Assembly: GCA_016286555.1 (NCBI GenBank)
Contig: JAEETA010000001.1
Location: 62,001 to 126,000, forward strand
Reading direction: 5' to 3'
DNA length: 64,000 bases
Source: Lachnospiraceae bacterium
GTDB lineage: Bacteria > Bacillota > Clostridia > Lachnospirales > Lachnospiraceae
The translations under genes and the position numbers were made by a program. The notes under the pieces are model-generated. The model was not told where the DNA came from, did no database searches, and worked only from the letters and a program-made list of their open reading frames with translations. Shown here piece after piece: positions 25,130-32,544 of the stretch. Every line of letters starts with the position of its first letter. Position 1 is the first letter of the stretch.

Positions 25130-25888
25130 TTACTCGACCAGATAGCGGATCCCTTCCTCCGTCTCCACCGGCCGGATCCTGCAGTCAAATACCCTCTGCA
25201 GAAGTCCGCTTTCCGGGAGTTCCCGGGGCGTTCCGGATCCCACTATCTTCCTTCGATCCATGACAACGATGCTGTCAGAAATCCGGAGTGCCTTACTCAG
25301 ATCATGGATCACAACGATTACTGTTTTTCCTTCCTCCTTCAGACAGAGGATCAAACGTTCCAGTTCCCTCTGTCCGGGGAGATCCAGATAATTCCCGGGC
25401 TCGTCCATCACCATATAGGGACAGTCCTGGGCAAGCTGCATGGCCAGATAGGCCCTTTGCTGCATACCGCCGGAGAGCTCACTGACCTGCCGGTCCGCCT
25501 CCGCGGTAAGGCCGGTAAATTCCATGGCCCGGTCCATGGCCTCCCGGTCCTCAGCGCTCAGATGTCTGGAAAATCCCATGTAGGGAAATCTTCCGTGCTC
25601 CACCAATCCCCGCACGGAGATATTGGGAGCACCTCCCCGCAGCTGAGAAAAAAAGGAAAGGCTTTGGGCTCGTTCCTTCGGAGGGAGCGCCAGATAGTCC
25701 TTACCCTCCAGCAGGATCTCTCCGCCTTTGACACAGCTGAGTCCGTTCAGGCTTTGCAGCAAGGTGGTCTTGCCGCTTCCGTTGGGTCCCACCAGAGAAG
25801 TGATCTTTCCTTTTTCGAAGGAGACATTGATATCCTCCAAAATCCCAGTCCTGCCCACGGAAATATCCGCATTTCGAAATTCAAGCAT
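25130..25888 (-). CDS. FecE/BtuD-type ABC transporter ATP-binding protein
   Basis: A 252-residue ATPase with Walker A GPNGSGKTT, Q-loop, signature LSGGMQQRAYLAMQ, Walker B YMVMDEPGNYLDLPG and an H-loop His in VVIHD. The sequence belongs with ATPases of iron-siderophore, haem and cobalamin importers. Its start overlaps the permease stop by 8 bp, so the two are made together. The tail (VFDCRIRPVETEEGIRYLV) is a typical accessory extension. Presence in a sulfite reductase operon suggests iron, siroheme precursor or another chelate as cargo; the true substrate is unknown. Confidence 0.9.
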   Translation of the reverse strand: MLEFRNADISVGRTGILEDINVSFEKGKITSLVGPNGSGKTTLLQSLNGLSCVKGGEILLEGKDYLALPPKERAQSLSFFSQLRGGAPNISVRGLVEHGRFPYMGFSRHLSAEDREAMDRAMEFTGLTAEADRQVSELSGGMQQRAYLAMQLAQDCPYMVMDEPGNYLDLPGQRELERLILCLKEEGKTVIVVIHDLSKALRISDSIVVMDRRKIVGSGTPRELPESGLLQRVFDCRIRPVETEEGIRYLVE

Positions 25889-26888
25889 TGACCCGTCTCC
25901 CTCCTTTCTTCAGCAGAAGGTACAGGAAGAAGGGAGCGCCCGAAAGGGACAGGATGATCCCCACGGGAAGCTCATACGGAGCAAAAAGCACCCGACCCGC
26001 CAGATCCGCAGTCAGCACAAACACCGATCCCAGAAGAGCGGATGCGGGGATCAGCACCCTCGCATCATGCCCCACGAAATATCTGCACACATGAGGAACG
26101 ATCAGTCCCACAAACCCGATGAGTCCGGAGTAGCTGACCACACATCCCGCCAGCAGACTGGCAAGAAGGACGTAGATGATCCGGAAAAATCCTGCATTCA
26201 GTCCCAGGGACATGGCCGTCCCGTCTCCCAGATTCATGATGTTCAGTGCTTTCCCCAGAAGGGATGCGATCAGGATCGCCAGCAGGATCCCCGGTGCGGG
26301 ATATGCGATACTGCTCATGGTGACTCCCGCCAGAGATCCGATGGAAAAGGACAGGGAGTTTATGACAATACTGTCATCCAACGTTTTGATCAGATTCATG
26401 GCAGCGGTCAGAAAGCTGGATACCGTGATGCCTGCCAGAATGATGGTCACTCTGGACCTCTCTGCGTAATACGCCAGACAGAGGATGAACAGTACCGTGA
26501 CCAGGGCTCCCAGAAATGCCATGAAGGATTTGGCAGCCGGATTTTTCGGGAAGATCAGCATGGAAAGCATCACGAAAAATCCCGCTCCGGAATTGACACC
26601 GATGGTATTGGAACTCGCCAGAGAATTGTTCAGCACTGCCTGCAGGATGGCTCCCGCTGCGCCCAGCCCCGCTCCCGTCAGGAGCCCTGCCAGGACCCTG
26701 GGAAGTCTGACGGAACGGATGATCACATCATTTGCGGTCTGCGCATTTGGATCAGACAATGCATGAAGGATCTCCCGCAGGGATACGCTGACGCTTCCCA
26801 GTGCCAGTCCCAGGAAGAGCAGGAGGATCAGCAACAGCGCCGTCAGCAGAAAAAATATGCGACTGTTTTCCGATGCTCCTTTTTTCAT
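25881..26888 (-). CDS. FecCD/BtuC-type ABC transporter permease
   Basis: Starting at ATG 26888, 21 bases past the binding-protein stop, the protein has 335 residues and about ten hydrophobic helices. Family motifs include RLPRVLAGLLTGAGLGAAG, NSLASSNTIGVNSGAGFFV and the C-terminal GLIGFVGLIVPHVCRYFVGHD, the coupling helix that contacts the ATPase. It forms a homodimer in related importers. The longer frame to 26954 would overlap the upstream gene and has no better start. The unit (binding protein, permease, ATPase) is complete. Confidence 0.9.
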   Translation of the reverse strand: MKKGASENSRIFFLLTALLLILLLFLGLALGSVSVSLREILHALSDPNAQTANDVIIRSVRLPRVLAGLLTGAGLGAAGAILQAVLNNSLASSNTIGVNSGAGFFVMLSMLIFPKNPAAKSFMAFLGALVTVLFILCLAYYAERSRVTIILAGITVSSFLTAAMNLIKTLDDSIVINSLSFSIGSLAGVTMSSIAYPAPGILLAILIASLLGKALNIMNLGDGTAMSLGLNAGFFRIIYVLLASLLAGCVVSYSGLIGFVGLIVPHVCRYFVGHDARVLIPASALLGSVFVLTADLAGRVLFAPYELPVGIILSLSGAPFFLYLLLKKGGRRVNA

Positions 26889-26908
26889 CTCCCGGTCCTG
26901 TCCTTTCT

Positions 26909-27919
26909 CTACGGATACAGGATATCCGCCAGTTTTTGATAGGCCTCTCCCCATCTGGCATTAGGCTTGGAGTTGTACAGTTCCTTCTCCAGCACGTAAT
27001 AGTTCCCGTTTTGCACGGCTCTCAAGGTCTGCCATGCAGGATTGCTGATCAGGAGTTCATCCACATTAGCCAGGGCTGCCTCGGTATCGGATCCCATGGT
27101 CGTAACGAAGATAAAATCGGGATCGTCCGCAATGATGGCTTCCAGGCTCAGATCCTCCAGAAGGAAATCGGAGTCTGCGATGTTCACCGTATCCAGATCT
27201 GCCAGGATCTCCCCCGCAACCGTTCCTTTGCTGCCCTTCACCTTGACGGAGGAGGAAGATGCTCTGAGGAACAGCACCTTCGGCTGCGTTCCGTCGATCC
27301 GCTCTTTCGTCTCTGCGATCTGCTGCTCCACGGCGCTGCCGTACTGCTCATACAGATCCTCTCTGCCCGTGATATCCGTGAAGATCCGAAGAGAATTCAG
27401 ATAATCGTCAAAGCCCTTCACATCAAAGTAAGCAACCGCGGCTCCTGCACTCTCCAGGGTCTCAGCCAGGGCAATCTGCTCATCAAAGGAAGAGGATGCG
27501 ATCACCAGGTCAGGCTCCAGAGACAGGATCACTTCCAGGTTCGGCTCGCTGTGTTCTCCCACATCTACTACCGAATCCTCCAGATTCAGATCAAAGGAGG
27601 TAAAGCTGTCGCTTCCGGTTCCAACGACGCTGCCTCCTGCCAGAAGCCACTCATCACAGAAACTTCCCAGGAGCGTCACCACACGGTCATGACTTTTCAC
27701 CGTTACTTCTCTTCCCAGATCATCCGTAAAGACATATTCACTCTCTGTGAGAACCTCCGCCGCTTCCGCCGGAGCCTCGCTCTCAAATGCAACGGTCTCC
27801 ACCAGGGTTTCACTCGCCGCTTCTTCCGCAGGGGACTCTACCACCGGATTTGCGGCAATCCCGCAGCCCACCAAAAGCAGCCCCAGGGAGATCAATAATC
27901 CCAACTGTTTTTTTCTCAT
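26909..27919 (-). CDS. Lipoprotein substrate-binding protein for the FecCD-type importer
   Basis: A 336-residue protein with a lipoprotein signal (MRKKQLGLLISLGLLLVGCG, lipobox Cys near residue 19), a Glu/Ala-rich linker to ~60, and a class III periplasmic-binding fold (TDDLGREVTV, VVDVGEHSEPNLEVILSLEPDLVIASS). Such proteins bind metal chelates, haem or cobalamin. The start overlaps the tusA-like stop by ATGA. The ligand is not predictable from motifs. Its unusual place between a sulfurtransferase and the permease suggests cargo needed for sulfur assimilation. Confidence 0.87.
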   Translation of the reverse strand: MRKKQLGLLISLGLLLVGCGIAANPVVESPAEEAASETLVETVAFESEAPAEAAEVLTESEYVFTDDLGREVTVKSHDRVVTLLGSFCDEWLLAGGSVVGTGSDSFTSFDLNLEDSVVDVGEHSEPNLEVILSLEPDLVIASSSFDEQIALAETLESAGAAVAYFDVKGFDDYLNSLRIFTDITGREDLYEQYGSAVEQQIAETKERIDGTQPKVLFLRASSSSVKVKGSKGTVAGEILADLDTVNIADSDFLLEDLSLEAIIADDPDFIFVTTMGSDTEAALANVDELLISNPAWQTLRAVQNGNYYVLEKELYNSKPNARWGEAYQKLADILYP

Positions 27920-28170
27920 GCTTCTTCCACCTTCCTGACATAGAGGGTGTAGGTTCCATCCTCATTGTCCGCCAGTTTCAGGATCTGATGCCCCTCCTCC
28001 TTGATGCTGCGGGGGACATTCTGCACAGGCTCTCCGTCGTTCATTCTGACGGCGATCACCTGTCCGTCATCCAGCTCCTCCAGGGCCACCTTGGCCTTCA
28101 CAAAGGTAACGGGGCAAACCACATCCGTAATATCGATCTCTTCGTCAAACAGGATCTCATTTTCTGCCAT
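27916..28170 (-). CDS. TusA-family sulfur-transfer protein
   Basis: From ATG 28170, with AGGAG 6 bp upstream, the protein has 84 residues. The family signature is ITDVVCPVTFVKAK, with the persulfide-carrying Cys19 followed by Pro, then a beta-alpha-beta fold. TusA-like proteins hand sulfane sulfur to acceptors. Here it is encoded 2 bp after the sulfite reductase, an arrangement seen in several anaerobes where it may be a sulfur relay partner. A GTG two codons upstream is an alternative start. Its 3' end overlaps the binding protein gene by 4 bp. Confidence 0.85.
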   Translation of the reverse strand: MAENEILFDEEIDITDVVCPVTFVKAKVALEELDDGQVIAVRMNDGEPVQNVPRSIKEEGHQILKLADNEDGTYTLYVRKVEEA

Positions 28171-28172
28171 GA

Positions 28173-29048
28173 TCACTCCTCTCCGCCCTCATAGGCTTTG
28201 CGGACCTTCTCCTTCAGACCGTCTGCACCGAGTCTTTCGATGGTCTTCCGGAACCGCTCGCCGGGCTTTGCATTTTCTTCAAAATATTCGATGGCTGCAT
28301 CGGTAACCCGGAACAGGGTTTCCTTGTCCTCAATGATGGGAACCAGTTCCTCTCCCTGATAAATGAAATTACCGAAGGTACCTCCGAAGGAAACGATGTA
28401 CCCCGGAGTGCCGATCCATGCATTTGCGGGACAGCTCTTCACGCATCTGCCGCAGTTGTTGCACTTCGAACTGTCCAGGATCACCTTGCCATCCACCAGG
28501 GAAAGGGCTCCGGTCCTGCAGGCCTTGATGCAGACACCGCAGGAAAAACAAAGGTCGTCCTTGTACTCGAGACTCAGTCCTCCCTTGATGCCCACGTCAT
28601 TTTCCTCGGCCTTCAGGCAGTTGTTCTGGCAGCCTGTCACGCCGAATTTGAACTTGTGAGGAAGCTCTCTTCCGAAGTAACGCTCATCCAGTTCCTTCGC
28701 CAGGGTATAGGTATCGATACATCCGCTGGGACAGATCTCGGATCCCTGACAGGCTGTTACGGTTCTGACTCTGGGGCCGCAGACACCGGTCTGTACGCCA
28801 CCCTTTGCCAGGGCCTCTTTCACCTCAGCCAGCTGCTCTACATTGATAAAAGGGATCTCCACGCCCTGTCTCGATGTCATGTGAACGTATCCGCGTCCGT
28901 ATTTTTCCGCCACCTCGGAGATGACTTTGATATTCTCAGCGGTGAGATTTCCTCCGATCACCTTCAGTCGTAAGGAACCGAAGCCCTTCTGCTTCTGCTT
29001 CATAAAACCGCCCTTTTTTAATTCCGCATAATTGATCTCGTCAGCCAT
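28173..29048 (-). CDS. Siroheme/4Fe-4S sulfite (or nitrite) reductase with built-in ferredoxin domain
   Basis: A 291-residue protein. The siroheme-4Fe-4S ligands fit the CX5C...CX3C rule: C100 and C106 (TACQGSEIC), C140 and C144 (TGCQNNC). An inserted ferredoxin domain carries two 4Fe-4S motifs: C167, C170, C173, C177 and C196, C199, C202, C206. The architecture is like AsrC and other small anaerobic sulfite reductases, which reduce sulfite to sulfide using ferredoxin-type electrons. Nitrite reduction cannot be excluded by sequence, but the TusA, carrier and MetY genes behind it argue for sulfite. It is the first gene of the operon. No AsrA or AsrB partner is adjacent. Confidence 0.85.
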   Translation of the reverse strand: MADEINYAELKKGGFMKQKQKGFGSLRLKVIGGNLTAENIKVISEVAEKYGRGYVHMTSRQGVEIPFINVEQLAEVKEALAKGGVQTGVCGPRVRTVTACQGSEICPSGCIDTYTLAKELDERYFGRELPHKFKFGVTGCQNNCLKAEENDVGIKGGLSLEYKDDLCFSCGVCIKACRTGALSLVDGKVILDSSKCNNCGRCVKSCPANAWIGTPGYIVSFGGTFGNFIYQGEELVPIIEDKETLFRVTDAAIEYFEENAKPGERFRKTIERLGADGLKEKVRKAYEGGEE

Positions 29049-29099
29049 ATCTCAAACTCCTTTCCGAATCATTGCGATCCCCCTTGCGGGAAGCGCTTC

Positions 29100-29127
29100 A
29101 TAAGTATCTCTTATCGCCCGTACTTAT
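29100..29127. promoter_or_regulatory. Inverted repeat in the sulfur-operon leader, possible regulator site
   Basis: ATAAGTA (29100-29106) and TACTTAT (29121-29127) form a perfect 7-bp inverted repeat with a 14-bp gap, and ATAAG/CTTAT (29100-29104/29110-29114) nests in it. It sits between the putative promoter and the reductase start. Confidence 0.45.
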
Positions 29128-29160
29128 TGAGTTAATGATACAGATATGTGCGCATCTACG

Positions 29161-29188
29161 CTAATATGTATCCTTAATGACGGGTAAA
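29161..29188 (-). promoter_or_regulatory. Putative promoter of the sulfite reductase-carrier operon
   Basis: Minus strand TTTACC (29188-29183), 16-bp spacer, TATTAG (29166-29161). It lies about 115 bp upstream of the reductase start, in the 222-bp spacer after the amidohydrolase terminator. Confidence 0.4.
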
Positions 29189-29215
29189 AAGTAAAAGTTA
29201 TAACAAAACCCGAAG

Positions 29216-29246
29216 GCAAAAAAACAGAGCGATGATGCGCTCTGTT
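29216..29246 (-). terminator. Rho-independent terminator of the radical SAM-amidohydrolase operon
   Basis: AACAGAGCG (29223-29231) pairs with CGCTCTGTT (29238-29246). On the minus strand a T-run follows at 29222-29216. It lies 25 bp past the amidohydrolase stop and separates the two sulfur-related operons. Confidence 0.85.
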
Positions 29247-29270
29247 TCTTCTGTCTTCTTATGATGCCGA

Positions 29271-30530
29271 TCACAGAGTATTTTTGTAGATCTCCCCACC
29301 CTTCATGATAACGCGAAGGTTCTCTGTGTTGCTCAGAACGGAAAGACTCCCGATGGGATCTCCGTCCACGATGAGCAGATCTGCGAAGGATCCCTGTTCC
29401 AGCAGGCCGATCTTGCCTTGCGGATAGGGATTCTGGTAGGTGGTCAGCTTGATGAGGTCGTTTGCGGCGCCCGTTGCGGACACCAGGCCACGGAAGCTGC
29501 CGAAGCGTTTTTCGTACACCGCCAGATCCCTGCTCTGGGCATTGGGATTGGAGTCTGCGATAAACTCCACATAATCCGTTCCGAAGATGATGGGCAGATC
29601 GTATTTCAGGATCATCTCCGTCTGGACATCCTCATGATCGATGATCTCCTGGGCTGCGGGCTTCCGCTTTCTGGGAGGCAGGCCCCTGGCTGCATTGAAT
29701 TCTTCATCCGCTCTGGGCTGCGGGCATACACAGAGGAAAATACCCTCGTCTCTTACGATTTTCGCCAGCTCTTCATCCAGCATCTGGCCGTGTTCAAAAC
29801 TCTTTACACCGGCTCTGGCCGCGCGGAGCATGGACTCTTTGGTGTAGAGATGAGCCATGACATAGGTGCCGTAATCGGCAGCCGCTTCCACGGCGGCTCT
29901 CATCTCGTGCTCGGTGAACTGGATGGTCTGGATGGGGTCATACTGAGACGACATCCCGCCCCCCGCCATGATCTTGATCTGGGACGCCCCGAGAAAAAGC
30001 TGTTCTCTCGTTGCCCGGAGCACTTCATCATAGCCGTCGGCGATAACAGTTTCACCGCAGGTTAATGCCGGGGAGGTAAAGCTCCCGTCACTCAGTCGGA
30101 CATGGGCTCTGCTCTCTCTTTTGTCGCCGTGTCCGCAGGTCTGGGAAATATAGGCATTGGAGGGAAAAACTCTGGGACCGGGGACCCTTCCGTCATCGAT
30201 CCCCTTCTTGATCCCGTAAACGATCCCGCCGGCATCCCTGACGGTGGTAAAGCCGTTTAGCAGCATGCGCTTTGCATGTGCCACGCCGTGGACCACCGCT
30301 TCATCCACACGCATGTCCTTCCCGGGCATTCCCAGGTGGACATGATGATCCACCAGTCCCGGGATCACGATACGGTTTCCGGCATCCGTTACCTGTCCGA
30401 AGCTTTCCTCCGGCAGGGTTTCCTGTGTGATCTCTTCCACCAGGTCCCCGTCTATGACAATGCTCGCGTGCTCTGTGAGGATCTCATGACGACCGTCAAA
30501 TACACGGGCATTTTTTACCAGTTTTTTCAT
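29271..30530 (-). CDS. Metal-dependent amidohydrolase (imidazolonepropionase/prolidase-like)
   Basis: A 419-residue TIM-barrel amidohydrolase. Metal ligands are visible as H63 and H65 (VDHHVHLG), K186 (SQIKIMAGGG, the likely carboxylated Lys), H227 (AHLYTK), H247 (FEHGQM) and D319 (FGTDYVE). N- and C-terminal strands form the flanking beta-sandwich (GSFADLLIVDGDP). The subfamily acts on amide or cyclic amide bonds of small molecules, including Xaa-Pro dipeptides and imidazolone rings. It is the last gene of the eight-gene operon and presumably hydrolyses the imported compound or an intermediate. No signal peptide is seen, so it is cytoplasmic. Confidence 0.85.
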   Translation of the reverse strand: MKKLVKNARVFDGRHEILTEHASIVIDGDLVEEITQETLPEESFGQVTDAGNRIVIPGLVDHHVHLGMPGKDMRVDEAVVHGVAHAKRMLLNGFTTVRDAGGIVYGIKKGIDDGRVPGPRVFPSNAYISQTCGHGDKRESRAHVRLSDGSFTSPALTCGETVIADGYDEVLRATREQLFLGASQIKIMAGGGMSSQYDPIQTIQFTEHEMRAAVEAAADYGTYVMAHLYTKESMLRAARAGVKSFEHGQMLDEELAKIVRDEGIFLCVCPQPRADEEFNAARGLPPRKRKPAAQEIIDHEDVQTEMILKYDLPIIFGTDYVEFIADSNPNAQSRDLAVYEKRFGSFRGLVSATGAANDLIKLTTYQNPYPQGKIGLLEQGSFADLLIVDGDPIGSLSVLSNTENLRVIMKGGEIYKNTL

Positions 30531-30558
30531 ATCGTGATCCTCCGGAAAAAATCATTTC

Positions 30559-31461
30559 TTAGTTGTATGCCTCGTAAGGAGTCAGGTCTTCACCGATGTA
30601 CTTCTCGGAGATGGCCTTCAGAGTTCCGTCAGCCACCAGCTCTGCAAGAACGGCGTCGAAGTCCTCCTGCAGCTGCTCCTGACCCTTTGCAAACAGGAAG
30701 TAGGAGTAGACGGGACCCTTGCCCCAATCCAGGATCGCATAGTTGAGATCCAGACCCAGCTGATCCTTATAAGCACCGAAATACATGGGCTTTGCGGTGG
30801 AGAAGAGCTCATACTTTCCGGACTGCACATTGGTCAGAATGGTAGGAACGTCCTCCTCTGTGTAATTGATGGTGATCTGGTTGTCGGGATGCTCGTCGTT
30901 GTACTTCTCAGCCTCGGTGGTATGTGCGGAGCCGGGCTCTGCGGTATAAACGTACTGGGTCAGCTCATCCAGGGTATACCGATCCTTGGTAAATTCGATG
31001 GTGCTGGACAGCAGGACCTCCTCACTGATGACCTTGGGAGTGGAGAAGAGATACTTGGCCTTTCTCTCTTCGTTCATGGAGAAGTTGTTGGCACCCATCT
31101 GGAAATTGCCGGCATCCATTCCGGTGAAGATGGAAGCAAATTCAATAATCTCAAACTCCACCTCGTACTGAGGGAGGCGGTTAAATACCTCCTTTACGAT
31201 CTCAATGTCGTAGCCGATCAGCTCATCGTTATCATCGGTATAGGTCCAGGGTCTGGTATGTCCGCCGGTACCGCAGTGGATCACGGTCACCTCAGGTGCC
31301 GCATCCGTGCTTGCAGCGGTGTCGGTTGCCTCGGTTTGAGCAGCCGGTGCAGGTGCTGCGGATGCAGTACTGCCGGAAGCGCTGCCTGCGGATCCGCATC
31401 CCGCAAGCAGCAGGGCTCCTGCGGAAATCACTCCAAGTACACTGATCAATCTCTTCTTCAT
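30559..31461 (-). CDS. Amino-acid-type ABC transporter substrate-binding lipoprotein
   Basis: A 300-residue lipoprotein: MKKRLISVLGVISAGALLLA followed by the lipobox Gly-Cys, then a Ser/Ala/Thr linker to ~55. The solute-binding type 3 domain includes RPWTYTDDNDELIGYDIEIV, QMGANNFSMNEERKAKYLF and a C-terminal LKAISEKYIGEDL. Related proteins bind polar amino acids, cystine, or small sulfur amino acid derivatives. The permease and ATPase are three to five genes upstream in the same operon. A ligand such as a sulfur-containing amino acid derivative fits the context but is inferred. Confidence 0.88.
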   Translation of the reverse strand: MKKRLISVLGVISAGALLLAGCGSAGSASGSTASAAPAPAAQTEATDTAASTDAAPEVTVIHCGTGGHTRPWTYTDDNDELIGYDIEIVKEVFNRLPQYEVEFEIIEFASIFTGMDAGNFQMGANNFSMNEERKAKYLFSTPKVISEEVLLSSTIEFTKDRYTLDELTQYVYTAEPGSAHTTEAEKYNDEHPDNQITINYTEEDVPTILTNVQSGKYELFSTAKPMYFGAYKDQLGLDLNYAILDWGKGPVYSYFLFAKGQEQLQEDFDAVLAELVADGTLKAISEKYIGEDLTPYEAYN

Positions 31462-31476
31462 TTTTTCATTCTCCTT

Positions 31477-32544
31477 TTATGCTTTATTTAATTGGCGAAA
31501 ACGTTCCTTTGCTTCCTCCAGAAAGCTTTCGTCAATCCATTCACTTAAATCAAAATCCTGTTCGATGATGCCCTTTTCCAGCAAAAACCTTTTTTGCTCG
31601 GCAAGGGCTGCTACCAGCTCCTCATCGAAGGAAGGAGCCAGCTTGGTGTACCAGGTCTTTTCTCTGGTCTCTTTCTGTTCTTCCACGGTGACACCGAACT
31701 GCGCCTTTACCGTGAGAACTTCATAGTTTTCCGGATCTGCGGCTGCCGTCTTTGCCATCAAAAGCAACCGGTACAGATATTCGACAACGATGTCCCTGTT
31801 GGCTTTTGCAAAACCCGCATCCACCGTGATCACGGTAGGGTAGATGTTGTTCACCTGCGGCAGATCCGTCTGCGCGATATCGATCAGGACACGCCCGATG
31901 CCTTTGTGAACGATCTGGCTCACCAGCGCTCTGTGGGAGAAAAATGCATCGATCCTGCCTTCCCGCAGCGCCTTGATCTCCTCCACATGATGGGACACAA
32001 AATCCTTGTCCGAAACGCCTTCCCGATTGCCGATCAGATTTCCCTTGGCGTCTACATGGGCACTGTTGGCCCGGCCGTCAACAGGGGTATCTACAAATAC
32101 CACTTCGGAAGGATCGATCCCCGCTCCCTTCAGGATCGTGTCATACCCTCGCAGCGTCATGGCCCGCATGGGATCGATGACTTTGCCGCCGTGGTCCGGC
32201 ACCGACAGGCGCTTTCCCCGCAGGTCCTGCACCGTTCTTATCTCCGAGTCCGGTGCCACGATGATGGCGTGGGACTGGATGATGCCGTTTAATCCGATCA
32301 CCAGGGTCGGCGTTCCTTTGGAGTGGCTCCAGATGGGAGGAACATTTCCGCCGTCCCGGAAGGCCAGGGGCGCTTCCTGAGTTAGGTGCTTTATATGTTC
32401 CTGCTCCGGTAGGGACTGCAGCAGGACCACCTCCGCTCCTTTTTCCGCAAAGGCTTCCTCCACGGTTCCGGTTTCAAACAGGAGCTCCGTGGAGCCTCCC
32501 AGAGGACACCTGGTCATGATGACCTGTCTCGTGCTCTCACTCAT
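31477..32544 (-). CDS. DszB-like putative sulfinate desulfinase (NMT1/SsuA-like fold, cytoplasmic)
   Basis: A 355-residue protein of the nitrate/sulfonate-binding fold but with no signal peptide or lipobox. It starts MSESTRQVIMTRCPLGGST. In the desulfinase DszB the catalytic residues are Cys27, His60 and Arg70. Here Cys13 lies in TRCPLGG, and H53 and R63 in HLTQEAPLAFRDGGNVPPIW, with the same 10-residue His-to-Arg spacing and the same downstream Gly-Gly-x-x-Pro-Pro. The end (QKRFLLEKGIIEQDFDLSEW) also resembles DszB. DszB cleaves an aryl sulfinate to sulfite. This copy may do the same to another sulfinate, or be a soluble binding protein. The ATGA start overlaps the enolase-family gene. Confidence 0.62.
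   Translation of the reverse strand: MSESTRQVIMTRCPLGGSTELLFETGTVEEAFAEKGAEVVLLQSLPEQEHIKHLTQEAPLAFRDGGNVPPIWSHSKGTPTLVIGLNGIIQSHAIIVAPDSEIRTVQDLRGKRLSVPDHGGKVIDPMRAMTLRGYDTILKGAGIDPSEVVFVDTPVDGRANSAHVDAKGNLIGNREGVSDKDFVSHHVEEIKALREGRIDAFFSHRALVSQIVHKGIGRVLIDIAQTDLPQVNNIYPTVITVDAGFAKANRDIVVEYLYRLLLMAKTAAADPENYEVLTVKAQFGVTVEEQKETREKTWYTKLAPSFDEELVAALAEQKRFLLEKGIIEQDFDLSEWIDESFLEEAKERFRQLNKA

Noticed and set aside
29048-29271. Riboswitch (S-box or similar) ahead of the sulfur operon
   Set aside because: I could not find the helices or conserved bases of known sulfur-related riboswitches; only a simple inverted repeat is visible.
31477-32544. Ordinary NMT1/SsuA-type binding protein of the ABC importer
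   Set aside because: It lacks a signal peptide, the operon already has a lipoprotein of the matching type 3 family, and the DszB triad spacing is kept. Not fully excluded.
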